Assembly (NCBI GenBank): GCA_026315105.1
Contig: CM048755.1
Location: 761,193,301-761,257,300 of the forward strand
DNA length: 64,000 nt
Reading direction: 5' to 3'
Origin: Locusta migratoria
Lineage: Eukaryota > Arthropoda > Insecta > Orthoptera > Acrididae
A program made the position numbers and the translations under genes. A model generated the notes under the pieces. The model had not been told where the DNA came from and did no database searches. It was given only the letters and a program-made list of their open reading frames with translations. The number at the start of each line of letters is the position of its first letter. Positions within the stretch are counted from its first letter, which is position 1. Of the stretch, positions 1 to 9,484 are shown piece by piece.

Positions 1-1483
1 ATTAATATTTTAACACACGTTGCTTCACCGCATGTATTTGCATTTGTATCACAGTTAAAATAACACAGCAGTTAGCTGCAACTTGTCGGTACCAGTGAAT
101 AAAAGAGAAAAGCCAGTCACTCTGCAACGCAATACAGGCTAAAGTCAGGCCGCAGTCGAGGCTCTTAAGACGACTCGTCTCGTCGTTAGGTAAAACAGAT
201 CATTTCCCTGTCTAGAGTTGTTTCTGCCCATTTATCACAGCATATAATGGACTTAGTGCAGAGTGATTCGCGACAGACAGCGTCCTCTTGCCGGAGTATG
301 TGTCAGACGACATTGGGCGCCCAATTCGGAGGCGAGGATGGACGCCAAGGCCGGAAAATTCGTTTCACCAACCACATTTTATTATCCGTCACTGCCAGTA
401 ACTTTTCTCTTTTCTCACACCAACGAAATGACAACAGCTCACAAACGGACAGTACATAGTTGAGCCCATGTTCGCTGGGGGACTCCTTGGCAAATTTGTA
501 CGTGCCCCAGTACCCAGCACAACGAGACATGCGCTCCCTGCTGAGGGAAGTACAAGTGTTGCAAGTCATTGTATGACACTAAGGAAATGAGAAAAAAATT
601 ACGTCAGCACCACAGTGCAATCTTTCTTAAAGTGTAAAATACTCCTCAAGTCCTGTACGAGTTATGGTGCAAATTTGCTCCAACGTAGGTGTAAAATATG
701 AAATGCAGCTACAAGCATTAGAGTTGAGGCATGGGGCAGCGGTGGCCAGTAGACAGCACAACTCTCATTTCGCACCACGACTATTCGTAGACCGTACACC
801 ATAATTACGTCGAAAGTGCAAGACGGCACTATCAAAAAGGTGCACGCGAGCTCGGTCTGCTCCTCACGAATGAATAAGACATTTTAAATAGTTAGTACTT
901 TAAGCGACCGTGTTTTCAGCTTAAGGTGCTTCAACATTGTAAGCTAAGAGTAAAATGTAACCCGCCTAATTCAAAATCGACGGTACAAGCGCCTCCGCTA
1001 ATGTTATATCAATCACTGGGTATGGAAAATCTACAGTTATGTTATTGAACTCGTGACACCTTCTGACAACCACTTTCGTAACTCTTATTAATCGGCGACT
1101 AAGAATACTTTCAGTTCAATTCCGTAAATTTGCGGAAACAGATCCTCATCCACTGCCCAACTTCTTTTCGTACTACTGTTTTCTTCGTTTCTTTGTGGAT
1201 TCTTTCGTCGATAGATATCACGTATTTCTACGTATTCCATCACTCTTGTCTTTGATTAGCACGTTCTTCCCGTTCTGTCTATTATTTACCGGATATGGCT
1301 GTCCCCAAAAACCAAGAGGAATGCTTCTATTCCAACTGTATGCGCTTTTATAAGGTTCAGCCACTGTGCGCTTCGTGGTCCACGTTATGGAGATCCGTAG
1401 AGCGATTGTAGAAAGTGCACTGGTTCTGCGGCACCATCAAATCCAGCTGTGAATATTGCTTGTGACACAAAATCAAATTTTGC
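1..1483. other. Unassigned DNA, no gene seen
   Basis: I see no gene, tRNA-like segment or recognisable transposon end here. Short open frames at 247-459, 263-463 and 303-569 overlap one another on both strands and encode low-complexity, family-less peptides, so I treat them as chance. No obvious tandem repeats. Confidence 0.5.
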
Positions 1484-1844
1484 ATATTCACAGAATATAT
1501 AACTTCAACTGCAAATGAGCAAAGCTGAAAATGTGTACCCAGCCGGGTTTCTAACCCGGGTCTCCTGCTTTCTAGACATTTGCGCTGACCACATCACCAC
1601 TGGAGACACAGGGCCAGAGTACTCAAACTCGTAGTCACTATATACCAATTCCCGTAAGAGTAAGGACTCCAAATTTGCCCACCCCTCCCCACTAACGAAA
1701 TGATCATTGTCTGTAACTGGCACATTATATATATACATGTGGTGTCTATTCCGAAAGAACAGACGTCACTTCTGATCCTGCAGTTATTGTTTTCATATTC
1801 ACAGAATATATGACTTCAACTGCGAATGGGCAAAGCTGAAAATG
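1484..1844. repeat. 51-bp direct repeat flanking a 259-bp segment
   Basis: Positions 1484-1534 and 1794-1844 carry nearly the same sequence (core attcacagaatatat, then acttcaactgc and gcaaagctgaaaatgt), differing at about three sites. The 1535-1793 segment between them starts with a reversed tRNA-like stretch. This could be two copies of one repeat tail or an insertion with a long duplication. I cannot decide which. Confidence 0.6.
1535..1625 (-). repeat. tRNA-like SINE fragment
   Basis: Read on the minus strand, the segment has an A-box-like stretch (tggtgatgtggtcagcgc) followed by a B-box-like stretch (cccgggttagaaaccc). This is the layout of a tRNA-derived SINE promoter. There is no clean cloverleaf, so it is not a functional tRNA gene. 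Confidence 0.4.
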
Positions 1845-2018
1845 TTCGTAAACCTACTGGACCAAACTGCTATGGTCATAAGTTCCTAGACTTACAAACA
1901 ACTTAAGGTATTTACACAAAGGACAACACACATAGCCACGATCAAGGGAGGAGTCGAACCTCCGGCGGGGACGACTGGCCAGAGCGCAGACGACGCCTTT
2001 GCCCACGCGGCTCACCGT
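1841..2018 (-). repeat. tRNA-derived SINE, antisense copy
   Basis: Shares the layout of the main SINE family of the window. On the plus strand it begins with the reversed 3' end (aatgttcgtaaacctact), then a reversed body (acttacaaacaactta), and ends in a reversed tRNA-like head with a B-box (gaggagtcgaacctcc). It is more diverged than the copies further right. Confidence 0.7.
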
Positions 2019-2666
2019 TGTTGGCGATTCTTTGGTATCACACAAAAGAAATGGAAACTCACCAGTTTCGTGTTGTGGGATGAATTTCAAAAATATACTG
2101 AAGAATTTTTTGGAAGATTCTCAAATAGAATTTTTTTACGTGTATGAACACAACATTTCGTTATTAGACTACCGTTTTCGGTCAGAGTGGAAAATATTCA
2201 GGTCTCCCAAAAAGAAGCCCAACTGATTAGTTTGCGATAGCTTTGTCAGGGCTTTAAGGGCTAATGAGTGCCAGCATGATAAATTTAACTTATTCCGATT
2301 CAGTTATGGAATTGTAATTCAACAGTGTATGTGATTCTACACGAGTATTAACGATTGTTTATATGTTATTCGTTGGACCAAAATTTTAACTATTTTGTGT
2401 GATGGAGAAATCGACTTACTGTTTGAGCATCGTCGATGCTACCATTCTCAAAAGGCAGTTAACGCATCTGTTCTGCTAATTTTAAAATGTTTATTTCATA
2501 CTATTTTTTGTGTAGGATCAATTCCTATAGATCAAGACATGTGCTGTATAAATGTTATTCAACTGAATTATCTGGCTTTGCCTACATAATTTACAAACGT
2601 TAGAATAAAACCTCTTTTATTAATTAATCATTTAACTTTGTTTTATATTTCTTTATCGTTTCGCAA
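2019..2666. other. Unassigned AT-rich DNA
   Basis: No gene or repeat recognised. Open frames up to 75 codons (1999-2226) and 64 codons (2395-2589) have no family features, and the first starts inside the adjacent SINE. Confidence 0.45.
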
Positions 2667-2832
2667 ATGACAGCCTATGCCTCCGATTCGCAAGGCCGTT
2701 CCCCGTCAAGGGTTCGAATCCTCCCTCAGGCTTGGATGTTTGTGTTGTCTTTAGTATAAGTTAGTTTATAAATTGTTTGTAAGTTTATGGACTGATGACC
2801 CAGCAGTTAAGTCCCATAAGCATAACAAACAT
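2667..2832 (+). repeat. tRNA-derived SINE, sense copy
   Basis: Sense-strand copy of the main SINE family: tRNA-like head with B-box (gggttcgaatcctccc), then the body (tgtttgtgttgtctttagta, ttgtaagtttatggactgat) and the tail (cccataagcataacaaaca). The A-box half is degraded. Confidence 0.75.
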
Positions 2833-3225
2833 ATTAATATTTGATTTTTGATAGCCTATGCAAAGAGTTTTTGACTGTAGGATCACGGGTACAATGTAAT
2901 AGCTGCAACTACTGTAGTTGCTGGGCATGAAACGAGACGTGTACGTTTGACTCTGAGGCTACATCGAGCCATATTTCTTTAAAAGAGACGTATTACAGAC
3001 CCAAGATAAGTAAAGTTAATAGTTGGGTGTTTTCACAGCCCCCCCCCCCCCCCCGGGCTGCTGAAACAGTTGTAGAGTCATTCAAAGAAAGTCTATGTCA
3101 GGTAGTGCGTAGGTATCCACGTCATATATTTATCAGTCGGGAGACACTTCAACCTTAAGAGAATAGATTGGGACCTCTCTAATTTCATTTCAAGAGGTAC
3201 AGACAAGCAGTCTTGCGAGATAACT

Positions 3226-3480
3226 TTGGACACGTACTCCGAAAACCGTCTTCAGCAGTTAAACCGACAGCCCACGCGCAATGGAAATATTTTAGACTTT
3301 ATAGCTACGAACAGACCTGACCTTATTAACAATGTCAGTGTAGAGTCAGGAGTTAGTGATCACGATATCGTGATAGCGTCAAAGGTGACCAAAGTTAATA
3401 AACCAATCAAGAAGGCTAGGAGCATGTTTTTGTTAGAAAGAACCGATAATCAATTGTTAGCATCACACTTGGAAAATTAA
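3226..3480 (+). pseudogene. LINE endonuclease, C-terminal part
   Basis: Encodes the end of an APE-type endonuclease, the enzyme that nicks genomic DNA to prime reverse transcription. The visible signature is NILDFIATNRPDLINNVSV followed by the catalytic SDH motif (GVSDHDIV). The N-terminal catalytic half lies upstream in broken frames from about 3060 (AETVVESFKESL can still be read). A stop ends the frame at 3480, and the linker to the reverse transcriptase resumes in another frame at 3537. The chosen start is only the first ATG in the open frame; the real protein began further upstream. Not functional. Confidence 0.75.
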
Positions 3481-4015
3481 TGGACATCGTTTAGTTCCGG
3501 TACAATGGATGTGGAGGAATTATGCACTAAATTTAAATGCATTGTAAGTGGTATAATAATAATGTTAGAAAGATACTGAGAAAGCAAAGGCTGTTGCACT
3601 CTCGGTTCAGAAAAGAACACGCAAATGATGACAGGCAAAAGTTAATAGAGATTCATGCGTCTATAAAAAGATTGATGCGTGAAGCATACAATAATGAACA
3701 CAGCCATACCTTAGCAAAAGATCTTTCCGATAACCTGAAAAAATTCTGGTCCTATGTAAAATCGATAAGCGGGTCAAAGCCCACTGTCCAGTCACTTGTT
3801 GATCGTTCCGGGGCAGTAATAGAAAAAAGCAAACGGAAAGCTAAAGTTCTAAATTTAACCTTTAAGAAATCTTTCACGCAGGAGGACCGCACAAAGGTAC
3901 CATCATTTGATCAACGTACTAATTCCGAAATGGAGGACATAGTAGTAGGTATTTCCGCTGTAGAGAAGCAGCTGAGAGAGCTAAATACAAAAAAGTCTCC
4001 TGGTCCGGATGGAAA

Positions 4016-4055
4016 TAAGAAAGGAAGGAAACTTAGGGTTTAACGTCCCGTCGTT
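4016..4055 (-). repeat. 40-bp 5'-truncated SINE tail with target duplication
   Basis: The insert reads ggaaacttagggtttaacgt on the plus strand, which matches the reversed 3' end of the second SINE family (full copy at 51461-51703, ggagtttaacgtcccttcg). It is flanked by cggatggaaa (4006-4015) and cggatgaaa (4056-4064), a plausible target duplication inside the RT motif PDG. Confidence 0.6.
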
Positions 4056-4137
4056 CGGATGAAATATCAGTTCGGTTTTACAGAGAATATTTTGCAACAT
4101 CGGCCCCCTTCTTAGCTCGTATTTATCGTGAATCCTT

Positions 4138-4325
4138 CAAATGTTCAAATGTTTGTATAGCTTATGGGACTTAACTACGGGGTCATCAGCCCCTAAACTT
4201 ACAAACTAGCTAAGACTAAGGACAGCACAAATATCCATGCCCGAGGGGGGATTCGAACCCCCGACCGTAGTGGCCGTGCAGACCGTGACTGGCGCGCCTC
4301 AGTCCCCTCGGCCACCGCGGCCGGC
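4138..4325 (-). repeat. tRNA-derived SINE, antisense, with target duplication
   Basis: Full-looking antisense copy of the main family. It begins caaatgttcaaatgtttg, contains the reversed B-box (gggggattcgaacccccg) and ends in gccaccgcggccggc. The perfect 11-bp duplication cgtgaatcctt lies at 4127-4137 and 4326-4336, and removing the SINE rejoins the RT reading ARIYRESL. Confidence 0.9.
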
Positions 4326-4624
4326 CGTGAATCCTTAACTCAGTATATAGTTCCCAGTGATTGGAAAAAAGCGCACGTGACTTTCGTTTATAAGAAAGGT
4401 AAAAGAACTGACCCACATGATTAAAGGCCAAAATCGTGACCTCAGGTTCCTGTAGAATTTTGGAGCATATTCTCAGTTCGAATATAGTAAACTTCCTTGC
4501 GACCGAAAAGATTCTTTCTATGAGTCAGCACGGGTTTAGGAAATATCGTTCGTGTGAAACTCAGTTTGCCCTTTTCTCACATGACATCTTGCGACCCATG
4601 GATGAAGGGCAACAGGCAGATTGT

Positions 4625-4626
<2 letters not shown>

Positions 4627-4669
<43 letters not shown>
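4627..4669. repeat. 43-T homopolymer inside RT frame
   Basis: A run of 43 T residues replaces a few codons just before an RT catalytic motif. By chance it stays in frame (coding phenylalanines). It could be slippage of a short T tract or a tail-only retroposition product in antisense. Confidence 0.9.
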
Positions 4670-4674
<5 letters not shown>

Positions 4675-5111
4675 CAAAATGACATTTGATGCGGTGCCAT
4701 ACTCCAGACTACTAACGAAGATACGAGCATATGGAATAGGTTGTCAGATTTGTGACTGGCTGGAAGACTTCCTAAGCAATAGAACGTAGTAACTCGTTCT
4801 GGATGGCGAGTGTTCATCAGAGACGAGTGTATCGTCAGACATGCCCCAGGGGAGTGCGATAGGACCGCTCTTATTTTCTATCTATATAAATGATCTGATG
4901 GACAGAGTAACGTAATTTGCGGCTGTTTGCTGATGATGCTGTGATGTATTCTGTAGCATACAGGATGACTTAGACAAAATTTCTAGTTGGTGTGAAGAAT
5001 GGCAGCTAGCTCTAATTGTAGAAAATTGTAATGTGATGCATATGAGTAGGAAAAACAATCCCATAATGTTTTAATGCAGCATTAGTGATTAGCGTCTTGA
5101 TACAGTCTCGT

Positions 5112-5383
5112 CTCGGCTAAGCAGAAGTGGCTCGAAGGCAAATGCAAGTCTGTAGAAGTATGTATAAATAGGGGAAAATAGATACTGCCTACAGGAAAAT
5201 AAAAGAGTCATTTGTGGACAAGAAAAAACAGTTCTACGAATATCAAGAACGCAGATGGCAAACCTGTTCCCAACAAAGAAGGGAAACCTGAAAGATGGAG
5301 AGAGTACCTGGAGGAGCCATACAAATGGAATGAACTGAGAGACGATGTTGTAGGAAAGGAAGAGGAAGTAGATGAAGATGAAA
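5112..5383 (+). pseudogene. RTE-type LINE fragment (EN-RT linker)
   Basis: Plus-strand fragment of an RTE-family LINE, between the endonuclease and the RT. Readable blocks are AKQKWLEGKCKSVE, CINRGK and DGKPVPNKEGKPERWREYLE; the RTE copy at 49.4-49.7 kb has CKMAKQEWLEGRCKDVE, CINRGKINTAYRKIKE and DGKPFLSKEGKAERWKEYIE. It is cut at 5383, where the next bases are the tail of a second RTE copy in the opposite orientation. It ends before any RT catalytic motif and carries frameshifts. Confidence 0.75.
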
Positions 5384-5403
5384 TGTTGTTGTTATTGTAG
5401 TAT

Positions 5404-6504
5404 TCAGCCCGGAGACTGGTTTGATGCAGCTCTCCAACTTAATCTATCCTGAGCAAGCCTCTTCATCTCCTCATAAGAACGGCAACCTACATTCATTTGA
5501 ATTTGCTTCCTACATTTATCTCTTGGTCTCCCTCTGCGATTTTTATCCCACACACTTCCCTCCAACGCTAATTTCACAATTCCTTGATGTCTGAGAATGT
5601 GTCCTAAAAATAGATCCCTTCTTTTAGTCAAGGTATGCCAGAAATTGCTTTTCTCCCCAATTCTGTTCAGTACCGCCTCATTAGTTACGCGATCCACCCA
5701 CCTAATCTTCAGCATTCTTCTGTAACACCACATTTCAAAAGCCTCTATCCTCTTCCAGCCCGCACTGTTTATCGTCCATGTTTCACTCCCATACAAGGCA
5801 ACACTCCACAAAAATGCCTTCAGAAACGACTTCCTTACGCTTAACTTAGTGTTCGATGTTAACAAATTTCTCTTTTTCAAAAACGCTTTTCTTGCCATTG
5901 CTATTCTGCATTTTATATCCTCTGTACTGCGAACATCATTTGTTATTTTACTGCCCAGGTAACAAAACTCAACTACCTCCTTTATTGCTTCGTTACCCAA
6001 TCTAATTCCTTCAGCATCACCTCATTTTCTTACACTGCACTCCATTACCCTAGTTTTGCTCTTGTTAATGTTCATCTTATATGCACCTTTCAGCACACTG
6101 TCCATTGCGTTCAATTGCTCTTCCAGGTCCTTTGCTGTATCTGACAGAATTACTATGTCATCGGTAAAACGCAATGTTTTTAATTCTTCACCCTGAACTT
6201 TAATTCCTTCTCCAAATTTCTCCTTGCTTTCCTTTATAGCTTGCTCAATGTACAAATTGAAGTTGTAAATAACCTTACGCTCCCTATATTTTACTCCTGC
6301 TTGCTTCAGAACTTGAAAGAGTGTATTCCAATCAACATTGTCAAAAGCCTTCTCCAAATCTACAAAAGCTAGAAATGTAGGTTTGCCTTTTCTTAATCTG
6401 TCTTCTAGGATAAGCCGTAAAGTGAGTACTGCCTCCCGTGTCCCTACATTTCTCCTCAACCCAAACTGATCTTCCCCGAGGTCGGCTTCTACCAGCTTTT
6501 CCAT
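5404..6504 (-). pseudogene. RTE reverse transcriptase, C-terminal half, with internal deletion
   Basis: Read on the minus strand from 6504: MEKLVEADLGEDQFG, then the catalytic-A motif FVDLEKAFDNVDWN, then a jump from KVIYN straight to FNLYIEQAIKES. The deletion removes the GVRQGCSLSPLLF block. Next comes RFTDDIVILSD, where the expected FADD box has T in place of A. A stop near 6020 separates this from the C-terminal piece at 5404-6000 (GSETWTIN, RRMLKIRWVDRVTNE, GRPRDKC). Without the RQGCSLSP block this copy cannot make an active enzyme. The intact counterpart is at 49.2-51.2 kb. Confidence 0.85.
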
Positions 6505-7100
6505 CCTTCTGTATATAATTCGTGTTAATATTTTGCAACCATGACTTATTAAACTGATGGTTCTGTAGTTATCACACCTGTCTGCACCTGCTTTCTTTGG
6601 AATGGGGATTATAACATTTTTCTTAAAGTCTTAGGGTACTTCACCTGTCACATTTTACACACCAGGTGAAACAATTTTGTCATGGCTGGTTCTCCCAGAG
6701 ACTTCAGTAGCTCTGAAGGATTATCATCTACTCCAGGGCCTTGTTTCGACTTAGGTCTTTCAGGGCTCTGTCAAATTCTTCTCTCAGTACAGTATCTCCT
6801 ATTTTGTCTTCATCTACATCCCCTTCCCTTCCTACAATATTGTCTCGAAGTTCATTTCCTTTGTAGAGCCTCTCTATATACTCTTTCCACCTTTCAGCTT
6901 TCCCTTCTTTGCTAAGAACTGCTTTTCCATCAGTGTCCTTGATATTCATAGAGCTGTTTTTTCTTATCTCCAAATGTTTCTTTTATTTTCCTGTAGGCTG
7001 TATCTATTTTTCCCCTATTTATACATTCTTCTACATCCTTGCATTTGCCTTGTAGTCACTCCTGCTTAGCCATTTTGCACTTACTGTCAATCTCATTTCT
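6505..7100 (-). pseudogene. RTE linker and RT N-terminus
   Basis: Upstream part of the same minus-strand RTE copy. The frame 6973-6728 reads NSSMNIKDTDGKAVLSKEGK, ERWKEYIERLYKGNELRDNI and REEFDRALKDLSRNKALE; the last block corresponds to the RT entry motif NKAPGVDDIPSELL of the better copy. The segment 6505-6727 continues the fingers (FKKNVIIPIPKK-type) with frameshifts. The element stops at about 7100. Confidence 0.8.
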
Positions 7101-7807
7101 GTAATTAATATGAACATAGAATAACCGAGAGAATGCTTCAATCAAATCAATATCGTTCGTTGGGCTACTGTGACTATGTGAAACGAAAGTTATAAAAAAT
7201 ATATATTCGCAGATACTCATTATTTTAAACCCATAAGATAGATTACATTTTTTGTCGCTCGTTTTCTCCACAAACATACAGATAAGTTTACCGACTCTGG
7301 CTCACATGACGTATAATTCACCTTAGTAAAAAGCTATTGTTTTCTACATTCTTTCCATCAATTTCCCATCCGCTATGTCTATCTCCTGCTTGGCCACTAT
7401 CTACCTCTTCATCCTCCCTCTATCTAATCCCCGGCCTCTGTTCATCAATCCCTTTCCTTCCATACATCTTCCATCTCCTCCCACATATATCTCTATGCCC
7501 GTATCGTCTTTCGCCCGTCGTACGTATATAAAATGAAGATATTAAAAATTAGGGAATTGCTTCAAATTATGTCTTATCAGCTGGAAACTAGCATAAAATT
7601 ACTGTTTGATAAAATTAAATGAAATAAAGACGGCCTTAAACATTTTGGTCAGAATTAGTTTCTGTGGTGTTTTGATTTCCACTGCTAATATCATTATCGA
7701 TGTTAGTGAAACTTAACCATTAACCATTAAAATGCGTTTCGACGAAAAGTTGTTAGTGTCGTATTTTTACCATAGCACCTGTCCGGTACACAAGGCAGAA
7801 GTTGATA
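7101..7807. other. Unassigned DNA with a pyrimidine-rich patch
   Basis: No gene recognised. 7360-7510 is strongly C/T-rich on the plus strand and gives a serine/leucine/proline frame with no family. The rest is AT-rich. Confidence 0.45.
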
Positions 7808-8640
7808 CGAGGGCCGTCTTAAGCCATACAGGGGCCCCTGGCCACTCAGTGTTTTGGGGCCCTTAAAAAAACTAAATGAATGCATCACAATGATTTACAT
7901 TTATTTACTGACTTAGTTGCTTAAAATTTTACAAACCAAATACTAATGATTAGTTCCACAAATTAGTCTTTCATTAAAATTAATGATTTCCTTAAAGATT
8001 TCCAGAATAAAAATTATACAATTTTTAGAGTATGTCTCTTTCTATGAAGATGACTGGCATACAGATTAGGGGACCCTACAAAAAACAGATTTTTCCTCTG
8101 AATGAACTCATCAGAACGATGTACATTTGTTTAGTGAATTTATTGGTTATTATGGTTAGAAATACACAAATAAAATACTAAACATTACTGTTTTGCAAAT
8201 TGGAATTACGTTGTTGTTAAAGGTTTCTTTCAGGATTTCTGAGATGCAGAATCTTCTACTATGTTTTCAAAGTCCAACTGTTGAAGGACGTCACTTGTTC
8301 CATGCACATGATTCACAAATTAGTAAGTTGTTTTTGTAGCATAGTCGTTCGTAATTCATTTTTGATCCGGGTAGCAACTTCTACATTCGGGAAGGTTTCT
8401 TCTATTTTATCTGCTTTTATTACAAAATGTAAGGATTATATACTTTGCTCTGGAAATTCATTTGGAATGTTTTTCAAATATTGTTTTAAATGAAAACATT
8501 CTGATACAATTATACAAGTATTAATTGGCAGGTTGCGAGAATTTCTGACTTTAGCTGTTCTTCTTTTAGTCGGTGTATGCTTCTCCCGCCTTAACCACGC
8601 TCCCGGCACACGTTGCGCCTGCCTTCTTCGCACGCGACGG
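7808..8640 (-). mobile_element. hAT-type DNA transposon relic
   Basis: Minus-strand hAT relic. It has the C-terminal transposase block at 8221-8510 and an end-like segment near 7808 (agggccgtcttaagccat, followed by ggggcccctggccact). The other end was not found. Interpretation of the left boundary is inference from end-like sequence only. Confidence 0.6.
8221..8510 (-). pseudogene. hAT transposase C-terminal (dimerisation) relic
   Basis: Minus-strand reading gives CFHLKQYLKNIPNEFPEQSI, a stop, then SLHFVIKADKIEETFPNVEV followed by ATRIKNELRTTMLQKQLTNL and, after a further stop and frameshift, LDFENIVEDSASQKS. The order TFPNVE..., KRIKNELRTTM and LDF..IIDEFA is that of the hAT dimerisation domain. 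The stretch that normally carries A.AERSFS.L between TFPNVE and RIKNELR is missing (about 20 codons), so a small internal deletion is inferred. Confidence 0.65.
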
Positions 8641-8951
8641 GGGGAGACACCATCTTTAGCCAGTCTCGGCTCTCATATAAACAATGAGAACACAAGTACC
8701 AATTAGTTTGCATGGAAAGAAATCATCTTTCATTTTTTTTATGAACTGTCATTTTCGCGTGTTTCAATATTGGAAACTAATGTACTCTAAAATATTGAGT
8801 TCAGCGGTTACAAAAAGACTCAAGAGATGGGTCGTTCACGAACGAACGGGTTCAAAGGGACAGTTCACAAGAGTGAACGAAAGGACTGAAGAACTGGTTA
8901 CAAGGAACGTCCACTTCGGCAGTGGCTGGGACTAAGCCATGTCTCCACCAT
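8641..8951. other. Unassigned spacer with a short palindrome
   Basis: No gene. Around 8828-8885 there are gttcacgaacgaacg and gttcacaagagtgaacgaa, short inverted motifs of the sort seen in small DNA-transposon ends. I could not define boundaries. Confidence 0.35.
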
Positions 8952-9058
8952 ATCCTTTCTTCCAGGAGTGCTAGTCTTGCAAGTTTCGCAGGAGAGCTTC
9001 TGTGAAGTTTGGAAAGTAGGAGGCGAGGTACTGGCGGAAGTAAAGTTGTGAGGCGGCA
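8952..9058 (+). repeat. 107-bp repeat, copy 1
   Basis: Positions 8952-9058 match 12204-12310 with one visible difference over 107 bp (ggaaagtaggaggcg versus ggaaagtacgaggcg). Copy 2 continues into a tRNA-like segment; copy 1 stops where the Tx1-like element begins. Confidence 0.9.
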
Positions 9059-9188
9059 TCTTGAGTAACAACTTGCAGTAAATCTTCCAGATGCCCAGGA
9101 GGCACGCAACGAGGATTCAGTCGTTAACGACCGCAAAGGTTCGATCTCCAAAAAATCAAAAAAAGTCTCATCTGAATCTCAGAAAGAG

Positions 9189-9434
9189 ATGAAAGGCCAA
9201 ACTTCACCGGAAAAAAAGAAAATCCGTGTTGCTCGTGGTGGAGCTGCCGAAATCGCAAGTCAGCTACGCCCAATCGCAAAACAGGCCGCTGAGAAACTAA
9301 AAAACAACGACGCTAACAAAACAGAAGTACCTGCGTCCAACACCGTAGATAGCAGGGCTTCGGACGGAGACTCAAACAAAGCGTTAGCCGACTTCTGGGA
9401 ACAAAAAATGGAAACAAATGAGGGCCCAGCATAA
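9189..9434 (+). pseudogene. LINE ORF1 C-terminal fragment (probable)
   Basis: An 81-codon frame rich in lysine, alanine and asparagine, with charged tail DFWEQKMETNEGPA, lies directly upstream of the endonuclease ORF of the Tx1-like element. Position and composition fit the end of ORF1, the RNA-binding protein of such elements. No zinc knuckle or coiled coil can be seen, so the assignment rests on context only. Confidence 0.45.
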
Positions 9435-9484
9435 TATTCCGTGTTTGTTTGCGTATGTGAGTGTGTTTTATATAGGCGCATTTA

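Larger units (their letters stand above)
3537..5060 (+). pseudogene. LINE reverse transcriptase, interrupted
   Basis: Reverse transcriptase relic in several frames. The N-terminal linker (KKFWSYVKSISGSKP) runs into the fingers motif KKSPGPDG at about 3993-4015, where a 40-bp insertion breaks the frame. RT resumes as VRFYREYF and ARIYRESL. After a SINE it continues as SDWKKAHVTFVYKKG, then ILEHILSS and QHGFRKYRSCETQ (4436-4600). A poly-T tract replaces the start of the DFKKAFD-type catalytic motif (remaining text NFKMTFDAVPYSRLLTKI). It ends with a MPQGSAIGPLLFSIYINDL-type segment (about 4840-4900) and a degraded ADDA box. One catalytic aspartate region is damaged, so this copy is dead. Confidence 0.75.
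3036..5085 (+). mobile_element. CR1/jockey-superfamily LINE, degraded copy
   Basis: A non-LTR retrotransposon on the plus strand that kept the end of its endonuclease and most of its reverse transcriptase. It is missing its 5' end and probably its 3' UTR. The first recognisable codons follow a 15-18-bp C-run near 3041, where related elements have an RPPGS-type motif. It is broken by stops and frameshifts, a 40-bp SINE-tail insertion (4016-4055), a SINE (4138-4325) and a 43-T run (4627-4669). The copies at 18 kb and 46-52.7 kb belong to a related family, with similar RT motifs (KKFWSYVK, HGFRKYRSCETQ, AFDAVP). Confidence 0.75.
5384..7100 (-). mobile_element. RTE-type LINE, 5'-truncated, minus strand
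   Basis: Minus-strand RTE copy. Its 3' end at 5384 has the family tail seen at 51.2 kb (RC of ttgttattgtag next to cccggagactggtttgatgc). Its truncated 5' end at about 7100 lies in the CKMAKQEW region. Compared with the 47.9-51.2 kb copy it lacks about 100 bp near 6265, which removes the RT block between KVIYN and FNLYIEQ. Several stops and frameshifts are present. Confidence 0.85.

Noticed and set aside
247..569. Overlapping short frames on both strands as a host gene
   Set aside because: Three mutually overlapping frames, no motif, no codon signal and no neighbouring exon-like blocks.
1484..1844. LTR pair of a small retrotransposon
   Set aside because: The direct repeats are only 51 bp and lack TG...CA ends or an internal coding region.
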